This document shows positions 7,089 to 13,820 of a stretch of DNA of 14,203 nucleotides, one piece after another. The stretch lies in the NCBI GenBank assembly GCA_003538975.1, contig DPQQ01000010.1, forward strand, positions 191,452 through 205,654, written 5' to 3'. Origin of the DNA: Clostridiales bacterium (GTDB taxonomy: Bacteria > Bacillota > Clostridia > Christensenellales > Borkfalkiaceae). The notes under the pieces were generated by a model. That model made no database searches. It saw only the letters and a program-made list of their open reading frames with translations, and was not told the origin of the DNA. The position numbers and the translations under genes were made by a program. Every line of letters begins with the position of its first letter. Position 1 is the stretch's first letter.

Positions 7089-7241
7089 GCTACACTAATT
7101 AAATATTTTCCTTATGGCAATACTATTTCGGTAGTACTGTGTTTTTTCGCACAAAATCCCATAAGGATATTGATTAGTGTAGCAACTTCAGCGAAACGGC
7201 ATAGGCTATAGGTGTCGTGTTTTTAATACGGCGCCTTTTTT
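7089..7241 (+). ncRNA. RNA-B: strongly expressed, highly structured small RNA, unidentified
   Basis: The RNA of about 150 nt starts at a consensus promoter and ends at a terminator. GCTACACTAAT (7089-7099) pairs perfectly with ATTAGTGTAGC (7173-7183). Inside, AATAT/ATATT (7102-7106 with 7167-7171) and CCTTATGG/CCATAAGG (7110-7117 with 7159-7166) extend the stem with a small bulge. The apical part has two hairpins: TACTAT-TTCG-GTAGTA (7121-7136, a UUCG tetraloop) and TGTG/CACA (7138-7141 with 7150-7153). A linker of 27 bases leads to the terminator. No open frame with a ribosome binding site is visible. The apical strand 7112-7137 is complementary to 7269-7291 in the mcrB leader. The family is not recognised; it lacks the signature sequences of SRP RNA, tmRNA and RNase P RNA. 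It may be a trans-acting RNA or the attenuated leader of mcrBC. Confidence 0.6.
7211..7241 (+). terminator. Intrinsic terminator of RNA-B
   Basis: GGTGTCGT (7211-7218) pairs with ACGGCGCC (7228-7235) over 8 bp with two G-U pairs, followed by TTTTTTATTTT. Confidence 0.75.
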
Positions 7242-7503
7242 ATTTTACGGTATAATTTTATTATACCTGTACCGCCGAAATAGTACCATAATTATAAATA
7301 ATATAAGAAGCGTTTTATTATCACCGTTTTATTACCGTATAAAAACCATGTTTTATTGAATTCGGTTTTTATTAAGCAGAACATGCTAAATAATGGTAAA
7401 CAAATCAAATATTTATTGTAAAACATTATACAAAATAGCAAGTCCGTTTTTTCGTACTTGCTTTAAGATAAAATAATAAAAAACAAAATAAGGAGAAAAT
7501 ACG
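7242..7503 (+). other. mcrBC leader region, AT-rich, with several small repeats
   Basis: No gene is seen in this 262-base stretch. It holds a palindrome GGTATAA-TTTTA-TTATACC (7249-7267) and a site complementary to RNA-B (7269-7291). CGTTTTATTA occurs twice with a 14-base period (7311-7320 and 7325-7334). A 9-bp inverted repeat ATAAAAACC/GGTTTTTAT (7339-7347 with 7364-7372) and the left copy of the framing hairpin (7437-7462) follow. No convincing -35/-10 pair is visible for mcrB, so its promoter may be a regulated one, or it may depend on read-through from RNA-B. Confidence 0.5.
7402..7462 (-). repeat. Left copy of the inverted repeat framing the mcrBC block
   Basis: On the minus strand, an AGCAAGT...ACTTGCT hairpin (7437-7462) is followed by TTTTGTATAATGT (7423-7435) and, after a short gap, ATAAATATTTGATTT (7402-7416). 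The same order of elements is found on the plus strand at 11961-12028. The two 26-nt hairpins agree at 24 positions when one is inverted. Confidence 0.6.
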
Positions 7504-9873
7504 ATGGCAAAAACTAAGCAAGAACTTATCGAAGAATTAAAAAACACCCCTGACATAGATCCGTACAAGCATGACGGCAGTTATGAACTTGTACAAAAAG
7601 CGGTCGAACTTTACGGAAGAAAGGAAAATTTAGACGACGTTGACTATAACGATTTAAATTTAATTTATTTTTTGCCGGTTGGAACATGGACTTATGGTAT
7701 AGAAAGGAAAAAAGAACTGGTAAAAACATCACATTTGAGTGAAGAGAATAAGAAAGTTTTTTTAGATTGCCTTGATTCTGTTTGGCAAAAAGCTAATAAG
7801 AATGAATATGAAATCAAATTTAATGGCAAACCGTCTATAGGTATGGTCGGAACCGGTTTTAAAACTTTTAAAAATAAATGCGGGAACGACGATATAAAAA
7901 AGTTTATACAAATGTGCGTTGATATTTCAAAAGAAACGTCTAACGAAAAGGCAACAAAAAGTTCTTCCGCCGATTATGAAAAAGCTTTTGATATTACGGG
8001 ACATGTTTTAAATAACGGAATTAAAGGAATGGGTGCTGCTACTTGCTCTATAATTTTACATTGTCTGAGACCTTATATTTTCCCTATTTTGAACTCAAAC
8101 AACTACTTATATAGAGCTTTGGACTTAAATATTAAAAGTACAAAATTAAAAGATATAAAAGAGTATGTAAATAATTGCAGAGTTATAACAGAATATATGA
8201 GGGATCATGATATTTTTTATAACTACAGAAGAATAGATTTATTTTCGGCTCAGGAAACACCGAAACATGAAATAAATTTTGATTTAATTGAAGATTGGCT
8301 TTCCGAAAACAAAGATTCTGAAGGCGAAACTAATAAGTCAGAGAATGAAGATAACAGTGCATTTACCGAGTTTGATAATTTTGTAAAAAAAGTTATTGAT
8401 GAAACAAGAATATATAGAAACAAAGTCGAGAGAACTGGTGAAAATAAAGAATATCCTTTTATAATTAAATGTATAAACGATGGTTATGCCGTTGTTTTTA
8501 CTGCAGAATTAGTGGGTTCTGAAGATGATGAAAGATTGCAAATAAAAATTAACGATTTATCAAATATATATGATAAAGAATTGGAAAATGAAAACACGAA
8601 AAAGATAGTAAACACTTATTCCAATAAATTAAAAGAAATTTTGAACAACAAGAATTTAATCTCAAATAAAGAAGTTAATCAAGATAAAAAAACAGTTGTT
8701 TCTAAGCCGCAGCTACCTGTAAATATGATTTTATACGGACCGCCGGGAACGGGCAAAACTTATAATTCGGTTATATACGCCGTCGGTATTATCGAAAATA
8801 AGGCTAAAGAAGAAATCGAAAAATACATAAAACCCAATGCAATGCAGAAAAACGCCGAAACGCAACAAAACAACGAAAATCAAACAAACGATATCAAATA
8901 TAGCGAAATATTAAAAAAGTTCAACGACTATAAAGTAAAACACGATATGGATAGTGATAATACCGATAACGGGCAGATCGAATTTGTAACATTCCATCAG
9001 TCGTACGGATATGAAGAATTTATCGAAGGCATAAAACCGAGAACCGAAAACGGCGAAATCAGGTACGAAATCGCCGACGGGGTATTCAAAAAATTCTGCA
9101 AAAAGGCGGAAAACAACCCCGATAAAAATTACGTTTTCATTATCGACGAAATAAACCGCGGAAACATTTCGAAAATTTTCGGAGAACTCATCACTCTTAT
9201 CGAAGACACCAAGCGTATCGGCGCTGCGGAAGAAATGAGAGCTACGCTTCCGTATTCGGGCGAGAGCTTCGGCGTGCCGGACAACGTTTATATTTTAGGC
9301 ACGATGAACACGGCCGACCGTTCGATTTCGCTTATGGATACCGCTTTGAGAAGAAGATTCCGTTTTGTCGAAATGATGCCTAATCCTACGCTTATAAAAG
9401 CAAATATAGTTATTGACGGTAAGGAAACAGACGTCGACGGTAAAAAATTAAACGTAAAAGAAATTCTCGAAACGATGAATAAACGTATAGAGTATCTTTA
9501 CGACAGAGAGCATACCATAGGTCATTCGTTTTTTATGAAGCTGAATGAAACTAAACCAATGGACGATCTTAAAAACGTGATGCTTAATTCCGTTTTACCG
9601 CCCTTGCAGGAATATTTTTACGACGACTATAACAAAATAAGGCTTGTTCTCGGCGATAATCAGAAAGCAGGTAACGAACCTTGTTTTGTTATAAAAAAGA
9701 ACGATAATAAAAACGATTTGTTCGGAGCAACGGACGAGATAAACGATACCGAAGTGTTTGAGATAAATGAAAAGGCGTTCGGCTATGCAGATAGTTATAA
9801 GTATCTTTTAAGCGGTACAGGTTCGCCGAAACACGACCAAACCGGAGCCGAGACTTCATCCGAAAATAAGTAA
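7504..9873 (+). CDS. mcrB: McrB-type GTPase/AAA+ subunit of a modification-dependent restriction system
   Basis: McrB recognises modified DNA through its N-terminal region and translocates using an AAA+ motor that hydrolyses GTP; McrC then cuts. Here an N-terminal domain (about 1-255) carries GIKGMGAATCSIILHCL (172-188) and PYIFPILNSN (190-199), a form common in McrB-like proteins. An acidic linker (about 262-290) and a second unassigned domain (about 291-385) follow. The motor (about 400-720) has Walker A GPPGTGKT (412-419), an insert rich in N, E and K, Walker B FIIDEINRG (545-553), GTMNTADRS (599-607) and the ALRRRF segment (614-619). The ribosome binding site AAGGAG lies 8 bases before the ATG. 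mcrC follows after 5 bases. The codons from about 7640 to 8700 are much richer in A and T than the motor part, suggesting the recognition region has a different history. Confidence 0.88.
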   Translation: MAKTKQELIEELKNTPDIDPYKHDGSYELVQKAVELYGRKENLDDVDYNDLNLIYFLPVGTWTYGIERKKELVKTSHLSEENKKVFLDCLDSVWQKANKNEYEIKFNGKPSIGMVGTGFKTFKNKCGNDDIKKFIQMCVDISKETSNEKATKSSSADYEKAFDITGHVLNNGIKGMGAATCSIILHCLRPYIFPILNSNNYLYRALDLNIKSTKLKDIKEYVNNCRVITEYMRDHDIFYNYRRIDLFSAQETPKHEINFDLIEDWLSENKDSEGETNKSENEDNSAFTEFDNFVKKVIDETRIYRNKVERTGENKEYPFIIKCINDGYAVVFTAELVGSEDDERLQIKINDLSNIYDKELENENTKKIVNTYSNKLKEILNNKNLISNKEVNQDKKTVVSKPQLPVNMILYGPPGTGKTYNSVIYAVGIIENKAKEEIEKYIKPNAMQKNAETQQNNENQTNDIKYSEILKKFNDYKVKHDMDSDNTDNGQIEFVTFHQSYGYEEFIEGIKPRTENGEIRYEIADGVFKKFCKKAENNPDKNYVFIIDEINRGNISKIFGELITLIEDTKRIGAAEEMRATLPYSGESFGVPDNVYILGTMNTADRSISLMDTALRRRFRFVEMMPNPTLIKANIVIDGKETDVDGKKLNVKEILETMNKRIEYLYDREHTIGHSFFMKLNETKPMDDLKNVMLNSVLPPLQEYFYDDYNKIRLVLGDNQKAGNEPCFVIKKNDNKNDLFGATDEINDTEVFEINEKAFGYADSYKYLLSGTGSPKHDQTGAETSSENK

Positions 9874-9878
9874 AAATC

Positions 9879-11288
9879 ATGAAAAAAGATGGAATAACGG
9901 TTCGCGAATTCGAACCGATAAAAAAGGATATAACTCTCGGCGGAATAGGAGAAAAGAACTTTATCGAGCTTAAAAAATTCGTTACCGAATACGACACTTA
10001 TACCGAAAAGTCAAGTGCAGGCTCCGACTCGACGGACGTGTTCAGAATATGCTTCGATCGCATAAACGGAGAGTACGTAAAGGCTAAGAATTACGTCGGA
10101 ATAATACAGCTAAAAAACGGATTCAGGGTTCAGATTCTGCCTAAACTCGATTTGTCCGCTTCAGAAGAAGACGAAAAAAGATCGGGCTTTAAGGAAACGA
10201 AAAGAGTATTCTTAAAAATGCTCAAAACATTGGGCTATTTTTCGCCAAAGGTTTTTCAGACGGCTGATCTCGAAACTTCGGACAGCGATATTTACGAAAT
10301 TTTTATTGCAATGTATATATCTTCGGTCGAAAGGCTTGTTAAGCAAGGGCTAAAATCCGATTATTCGGCTATAGAAGAAAACGCGAACTTTTTAAAAGGC
10401 AAAATGCTTTTTAATAAACAGGTAAATGCGAATTTCGTTCATAAAGAAAAGTTTTACATAACCTATGATTTGTTTTCCGAAAATCGTCCCGAGAACAGAC
10501 TGATAAAAACCGCATTGTACAAACTTTTGAGAATTTCGGTATCGGACAGAAACAAAAGAGACATAAAAAGGCTTTTTCCGTTTTTCGAAAACGTCGGGTT
10601 AAGCCCTGATATCGACAACGATTTTTCTTCGGTAAAGAAAGACCGAGGCATGACTTCGTACGAAAATATCCTTGTATGGACCAAAGTTTTTTTGAAGAAC
10701 GAGAGCTTTACAGCGTTCGAAGGCTCGACCGGCGCTCTCGCGCTACTGTTCCCGATGGAAAAGCTTTTCGAGTCGTACGTTGCCGAAAAGGTGAAAAAGG
10801 CTTTTGCCATGCGCGGTTATAACATGACCGCGCAGGAATCGAAGTACAGACTTTTAGCAGAAGTTTCGGACGGTTCCGAAAGGGGTATGTTTTCACTGCG
10901 TCCCGATATCGTCGTGAGGAAAAGCGGCGAAGAAAGCTCACAGGAAGAGACGATAATAATGGACACCAAGTGGAAAAGGCTCGAACCGGACAGATATAAA
11001 AATTACGGCATTTCGCAGGCGGATATGTACCAGATGTACGCTTACTGCAAAGAATATAAAAAAGAAAATCCGTCCACCCGCTCTGTATACGTTTTATATC
11101 CGTATTCAAGAGAGTTTTTAAGGGTGATAAGTTCTCCGCCGGAATTCAAAAATTTCGGCATATCGCAAAAAAACGGCGAAAATCGAGATACGGAACTTGA
11201 AATAAAAACATTTTTTATAAAGCTTTACGACGATGATTTCGCCTACGAACTATTACAAAAGATAGAAAGCGAAAAGATAAACGGATAA
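9879..11288 (+). CDS. mcrC: McrC-type endonuclease subunit
   Basis: McrC is the nuclease partner of McrB and also stimulates its GTPase. The N-terminal part (about 1-110) holds the family beta-rich stretch VGIIQLKNGFRVQILPKL (73-90). The helical middle has EENANFLKGKMLF (166-178). The C-terminal PD-(D/E)XK nuclease core shows RPDIVV (341-346), MDTKWKRL (361-368) and a helix with QADMYQMYAY (from about residue 380), so the catalytic residues D343, D362 and K364 are present. The length of 469 is in the family range. The start lies 5 bases after the mcrB stop with no strong ribosome binding site, which suggests translational coupling. Codon use is uniform and like the core genes, unlike the mcrB N-terminal part. 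Confidence 0.88.
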   Translation: MKKDGITVREFEPIKKDITLGGIGEKNFIELKKFVTEYDTYTEKSSAGSDSTDVFRICFDRINGEYVKAKNYVGIIQLKNGFRVQILPKLDLSASEEDEKRSGFKETKRVFLKMLKTLGYFSPKVFQTADLETSDSDIYEIFIAMYISSVERLVKQGLKSDYSAIEENANFLKGKMLFNKQVNANFVHKEKFYITYDLFSENRPENRLIKTALYKLLRISVSDRNKRDIKRLFPFFENVGLSPDIDNDFSSVKKDRGMTSYENILVWTKVFLKNESFTAFEGSTGALALLFPMEKLFESYVAEKVKKAFAMRGYNMTAQESKYRLLAEVSDGSERGMFSLRPDIVVRKSGEESSQEETIIMDTKWKRLEPDRYKNYGISQADMYQMYAYCKEYKKENPSTRSVYVLYPYSREFLRVISSPPEFKNFGISQKNGENRDTELEIKTFFIKLYDDDFAYELLQKIESEKING

Positions 11289-11305
11289 TCAAAGGGATAA
11301 ATGAT

Positions 11306-11953
11306 ATGAGATTTACATTGATTCTGAACGGAAGAGAATACGGTTATGCCGACGATAATTCAAAAGTTTATTCGAGCGTCGGATTATGGAGATATGAAAA
11401 TGTAGGGTATTTTAACTCTTCGGGAGACGTTTACGCCGAACCGAAATCGCCTTTCGGAACGAAGAATAGAATAGGTCGGATTGGTTTTTGTAACGATGCG
11501 TGTGAATTGTATTATTACAATAGAAAAGTCGGCGAAATAGACTCTTCGGGCAACGTTATCATACCCGGTAACGAAGTACAAAAATGCTACGGCGGTCGGT
11601 TTGAAAATGAGCAGATAGGAGCGGCTTTATTACTGCTCTATTTCCATGCAGGATTAGCTCCGTCTTCTTCGGATTCGTCCGGCGCGTCGTTTTTTGGCGC
11701 CTGCATAGGTGCAATTTGTGGTATCCACAGTATTAATAAAGTCTATAAGACGAATAAAGAAACGCAGAAAATACAGCAAAACATAACCGCGCAAAGCGAC
11801 AAAAAAATCGAAAAAGCGGACGATGTAAACGGTAAACCTGAAATTACGGATAAAAATTCGGATAATCACAATAAGGGAATAAAAGGAGCCGTATTCACTA
11901 TCATAGCGTTGGTTGTAATCGTAATGATCATAGCTGTCGGAAGCAGAGGCTAA
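11306..11953 (+). CDS. Membrane protein of unknown function, third gene of the mcrBC block
   Basis: This 215-residue protein follows mcrC by 17 bases, with AAAGGGA 8 bases before the ATG, so it is probably cotranscribed. Residues 1-90 are beta-rich with a repeated turn pattern: VGYFNSSGDVYAE (33-45), IGRIGFCND (56-64) and VGEIDSSGNVIIPG (75-88). This resembles small beta-repeat domains such as the beta-flower type, though I cannot assign a family. Residues 103-118 and 128-143 are hydrophobic and glycine/alanine-rich, probably a membrane hairpin. A charged linker (146-192) leads to a C-terminal membrane segment (193-212). A terminator follows 7 bases after the stop. The position suggests an accessory part of the defence operon, such as a membrane effector or anchor, but this is inference. 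Confidence 0.75.
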   Translation: MRFTLILNGREYGYADDNSKVYSSVGLWRYENVGYFNSSGDVYAEPKSPFGTKNRIGRIGFCNDACELYYYNRKVGEIDSSGNVIIPGNEVQKCYGGRFENEQIGAALLLLYFHAGLAPSSSDSSGASFFGACIGAICGIHSINKVYKTNKETQKIQQNITAQSDKKIEKADDVNGKPEITDKNSDNHNKGIKGAVFTIIALVVIVMIIAVGSRG

Positions 11954-11960
11954 AATCAAG

Positions 11961-11991
11961 AGCAAGTACCGAAAAACGGACTTGCTTTTTT
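11961..11991 (+). terminator. Intrinsic terminator of the mcrBC block
   Basis: AGCAAGT (11961-11967) pairs with ACTTGCT (11980-11986), extended inward by CCG/CGG with one bulged A and an AAAAA loop, followed by TTTTT. It is also the right copy of the framing inverted repeat. Confidence 0.8.
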
Positions 11992-12028
11992 GTATAATGT
12001 AATCGTAAACGAGATAAATATTTAATTT
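11961..12028 (+). repeat. Right copy of the inverted repeat framing the mcrBC block
   Basis: The hairpin (11961-11986), TTTTTGTATAATGT (11987-12000) and ATAAATATTTAATTT (12014-12028) match the left copy at 7402-7462 read on the opposite strand, apart from small gaps and substitutions. The TATAAT at 11993-11998 could be a -10 element pointing out of the block toward the downstream cluster, but no -35 is seen. Confidence 0.6.
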
Positions 12029-12071
12029 TGCGACTTTTTATTGCGGCGATTTTAAGTAGAAAGGAGAATTT

Positions 12072-12164
12072 ATGAAAAGCGTTTTCAAAGCGATATTTTA
12101 TATATTGTTCGGGTGGTTGATTATCGGATGGATAGCCATAAAATACATTACCTATAGAAGATAA
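12072..12164 (+). CDS. 30-residue single-pass membrane microprotein
   Basis: The frame begins at an ATG 5 bases after a strong AAGGAG (12061-12066). It encodes MKSVFKAIFYILFGWLIIGW, then IAIKYITYRR, ending at TAA. The short basic N-terminus, a tryptophan-bearing hydrophobic core (about 5-25) and the basic C-terminus (KYITYRR) fit one membrane-spanning helix. The next gene starts 16 bases later with its own good ribosome binding site. The strong ribosome binding site is the main support. The function is unknown; a toxin-like or membrane-sensor role is possible but unsupported. Confidence 0.6.
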   Translation: MKSVFKAIFYILFGWLIIGWIAIKYITYRR

Positions 12165-12180
12165 ATAAAAGGAGAGAAAC

Positions 12181-12714
12181 ATGAATAATTTAAGTAAAGA
12201 ACAAATCATAAAAGAATATCTTAAAAAGCAGATAGAACTTTATAAAAACGAAGCGGATTTTGACAATGAGTATTTTAACGAACAATGGATAGAAGAAACG
12301 CTTAAAAAAATTATGGTTTACGACAGAGTAAGCGATAAAGTTTCAGAGTGGGCGGAAAAAGACGAATACTTCTGCACGATGAGTAATCTCGAAACACAAA
12401 TTCTTTCGATTATTTTGTATTATGTTTTGAAAATATCGACGAAACGTTACGACTTTACCGAAAATGAAAAATCGGATATAATCGAAAAATATCTTAAAAA
12501 ACAGCTCGACGAACATAAAACCGACGAAGATTTTAACGAAGAACTTTACGAGAACTGGGTAGATGACTGGCTTTCGTCTGCGGTTGAAAACGAATTGCTC
12601 GGCAACGCTATATTGCAATGGGCGCATGAAGAGAAAAAGTGGGAAACTATATCCGAATTCGACGGTCTGTTATGGTCGTTTTTAACCGGCTGCGCGCAGA
12701 TGGAAACGAGATAA
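12181..12714 (+). CDS. Very acidic protein of two related ~75-residue halves, unknown function
   Basis: The 177-residue protein has an internal duplication. IIKEYLKKQIELYKNEADF (9-27) matches IIEKYLKKQLDEHKTDEDF (100-118). The pattern continues with NEQWIEETL against ENWVDDWL, and then VSEWAEK against ILQWAHE. By count it has about 40 acidic and 21 basic residues, a net charge near -19. It is probably all helical and soluble, with no signal or membrane segment. AAAGGAGAG lies 4 bases before the ATG. It follows a membrane microprotein gene and overlaps nothing. The next gene starts 4 bases after its stop. No family is recognised. Acidic helical proteins next to restriction loci can be DNA mimics, but nothing here shows that directly. 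Confidence 0.75.
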   Translation: MNNLSKEQIIKEYLKKQIELYKNEADFDNEYFNEQWIEETLKKIMVYDRVSDKVSEWAEKDEYFCTMSNLETQILSIILYYVLKISTKRYDFTENEKSDIIEKYLKKQLDEHKTDEDFNEELYENWVDDWLSSAVENELLGNAILQWAHEEKKWETISEFDGLLWSFLTGCAQMETR

Positions 12715-12718
12715 AAAT

Positions 12719-13537
12719 ATGAGAAAATTATACCCTATGGGGAAGGAAGATTCTTTTCAGAAGGTTCCCGATAAGGTTTACGTTTATTATTCGGATAAAG
12801 CGGGAGTATTTTCGGCAGAGACCGATAGTAAACGGTATTTTTACAGGAAAATCACCGTTCAGAATGCCGAAACCGTATTAAACGAATTCAAAAGGTTTTT
12901 ATCTGCTTATTCTAGACGGTATAGTCCGTGGTTATCTTCTCCCGAAGCGTGGGTTACGGACGATTTTATCGCCGTGGATAATACGGAAAACAATGTCGCT
13001 TCTAAGATTATTTCTTTTTTAGAGAGTACGGATTGTTGTACTCTTATGAGCGCGCAGATTATATATGAAGGTTTTGTAACGTTTTTATCAGATCCCGAAC
13101 CTTTCGAAACAATTAAAATAAAAAGCGGTTTTTACGAGCAAGGCGGGACGGACGCCGTTCGTAAAATCGTCATAAAGGTAAAAGAGATCGAAAAAGGATT
13201 TTATATTTCGTCCGGAACGATAAAAGCAAAAAAATATCTCGAAACTTCTGCCGGGAAGATTCTTTTTTGCGGCTATGACAGAAAAGCTCTTACCGCGATA
13301 AAAAAACTATTGATTACTGATTGCGAATCTCTTTTAAAAATAGTCGTTTTGTTCGGTGAAATCATAGAAGATGCCGACGATAACAAAAAGCGTATCGCAT
13401 ATAAGTTTTTTAATAATTCGGTTGAAATTTTCCGGGAAGAAGCCGGATCGGGAAAATTTCCGGAGTGCGCGTATCGTTTATGGCGCGGGTTTATTTACGG
13501 ATACGGACTTACCGGTAAAATCGAAAAGCCGATTTAA
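12719..13537 (+). CDS. Hypothetical protein, 272 residues
   Basis: No family is recognised. The protein is soluble-looking, with mixed alpha/beta character: strands near VYVYYSDKAGVFSAE (20-34) and KIVIKVKEIEKGFYISSGTI, and helices near the C-terminus (KRIAYKFFNNSVEIFREEA). It has no membrane segment or signal peptide and no obvious catalytic motif. The ATG lies 4 bases after the stop of the acidic two-repeat protein, with only a weak purine stretch upstream, so translation is probably coupled. Codon use resembles the core genes. The function may be tied to its two upstream neighbours. Confidence 0.7.
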   Translation: MRKLYPMGKEDSFQKVPDKVYVYYSDKAGVFSAETDSKRYFYRKITVQNAETVLNEFKRFLSAYSRRYSPWLSSPEAWVTDDFIAVDNTENNVASKIISFLESTDCCTLMSAQIIYEGFVTFLSDPEPFETIKIKSGFYEQGGTDAVRKIVIKVKEIEKGFYISSGTIKAKKYLETSAGKILFCGYDRKALTAIKKLLITDCESLLKIVVLFGEIIEDADDNKKRIAYKFFNNSVEIFREEAGSGKFPECAYRLWRGFIYGYGLTGKIEKPI

Positions 13538-13820
13538 ATGGTAACGGCGAATAAGTCGTCCGGTTTGCGATTGTTTTCAGAAATTCCGGGAACAGTAAGC
13601 TTTTCTTTGTTAAAAGCCTGAGATGCAGCGGCATTGCCGGCGGAAGTATTGACAAAGGAAAAGAAGAAAGATATAATAAAAATATAATTATTTTTTTGAT
13701 ATAGTGCAGAACGAAAGTAATTGTAAAAGGAGCTTGCAGATAATTCGCAGACGTTGATTGAACGGCTGACTTTTAAATCGTATGCAAATCTTGAAAATAT
13801 CTGAACGGAGCGAATAAAAA
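13538..13820 (+). other. Intergenic region with promoter and ~135-base leader before the ROK gene
   Basis: No gene is convincing here. A 27-codon plus-strand frame starts at 13538, and a minus-strand frame (13534-13690, ending IFIISFFFSFVNTSAG... DLFAVTI) has codons like those of real genes. That minus-strand frame lacks a start or ribosome binding site and could be a gene remnant. The rest is the promoter and leader of the ROK gene. Confidence 0.4.
13649..13677 (+). promoter_or_regulatory. Perfect consensus sigma-A promoter upstream of the ROK gene
   Basis: TTGACA (13649-13654), 17 bases, TATAAT (13672-13677). Both hexamers are exact. The predicted start near 13684 leaves a leader of about 135 bases before the ROK gene. 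No strong terminator is visible in that leader. Confidence 0.8.

Noticed and set aside
7089..7241. Reading RNA-B as a tracrRNA of a CRISPR system
   Set aside because: The long stem is self-contained, and no CRISPR array or cas gene is in the window. The one partner site (7269-7291) is single and not a repeat array.
7311..7334. CGTTTTATTA twice with a 14-base period, considered as a CRISPR or iteron array
   Set aside because: Only two short units are present in AT-rich DNA. It could be an operator at most.
10463..11109. Two overlapping minus-strand frames inside mcrC
   Set aside because: mcrC is intact with catalytic residues in place. These are shadows with no ribosome binding site or recognisable domain.
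7402..12028. Insertion sequence or transposon with the framing repeats as ends
   Set aside because: No transposase, integrase or target-site duplication is visible; only the inverted repeats themselves are supported.
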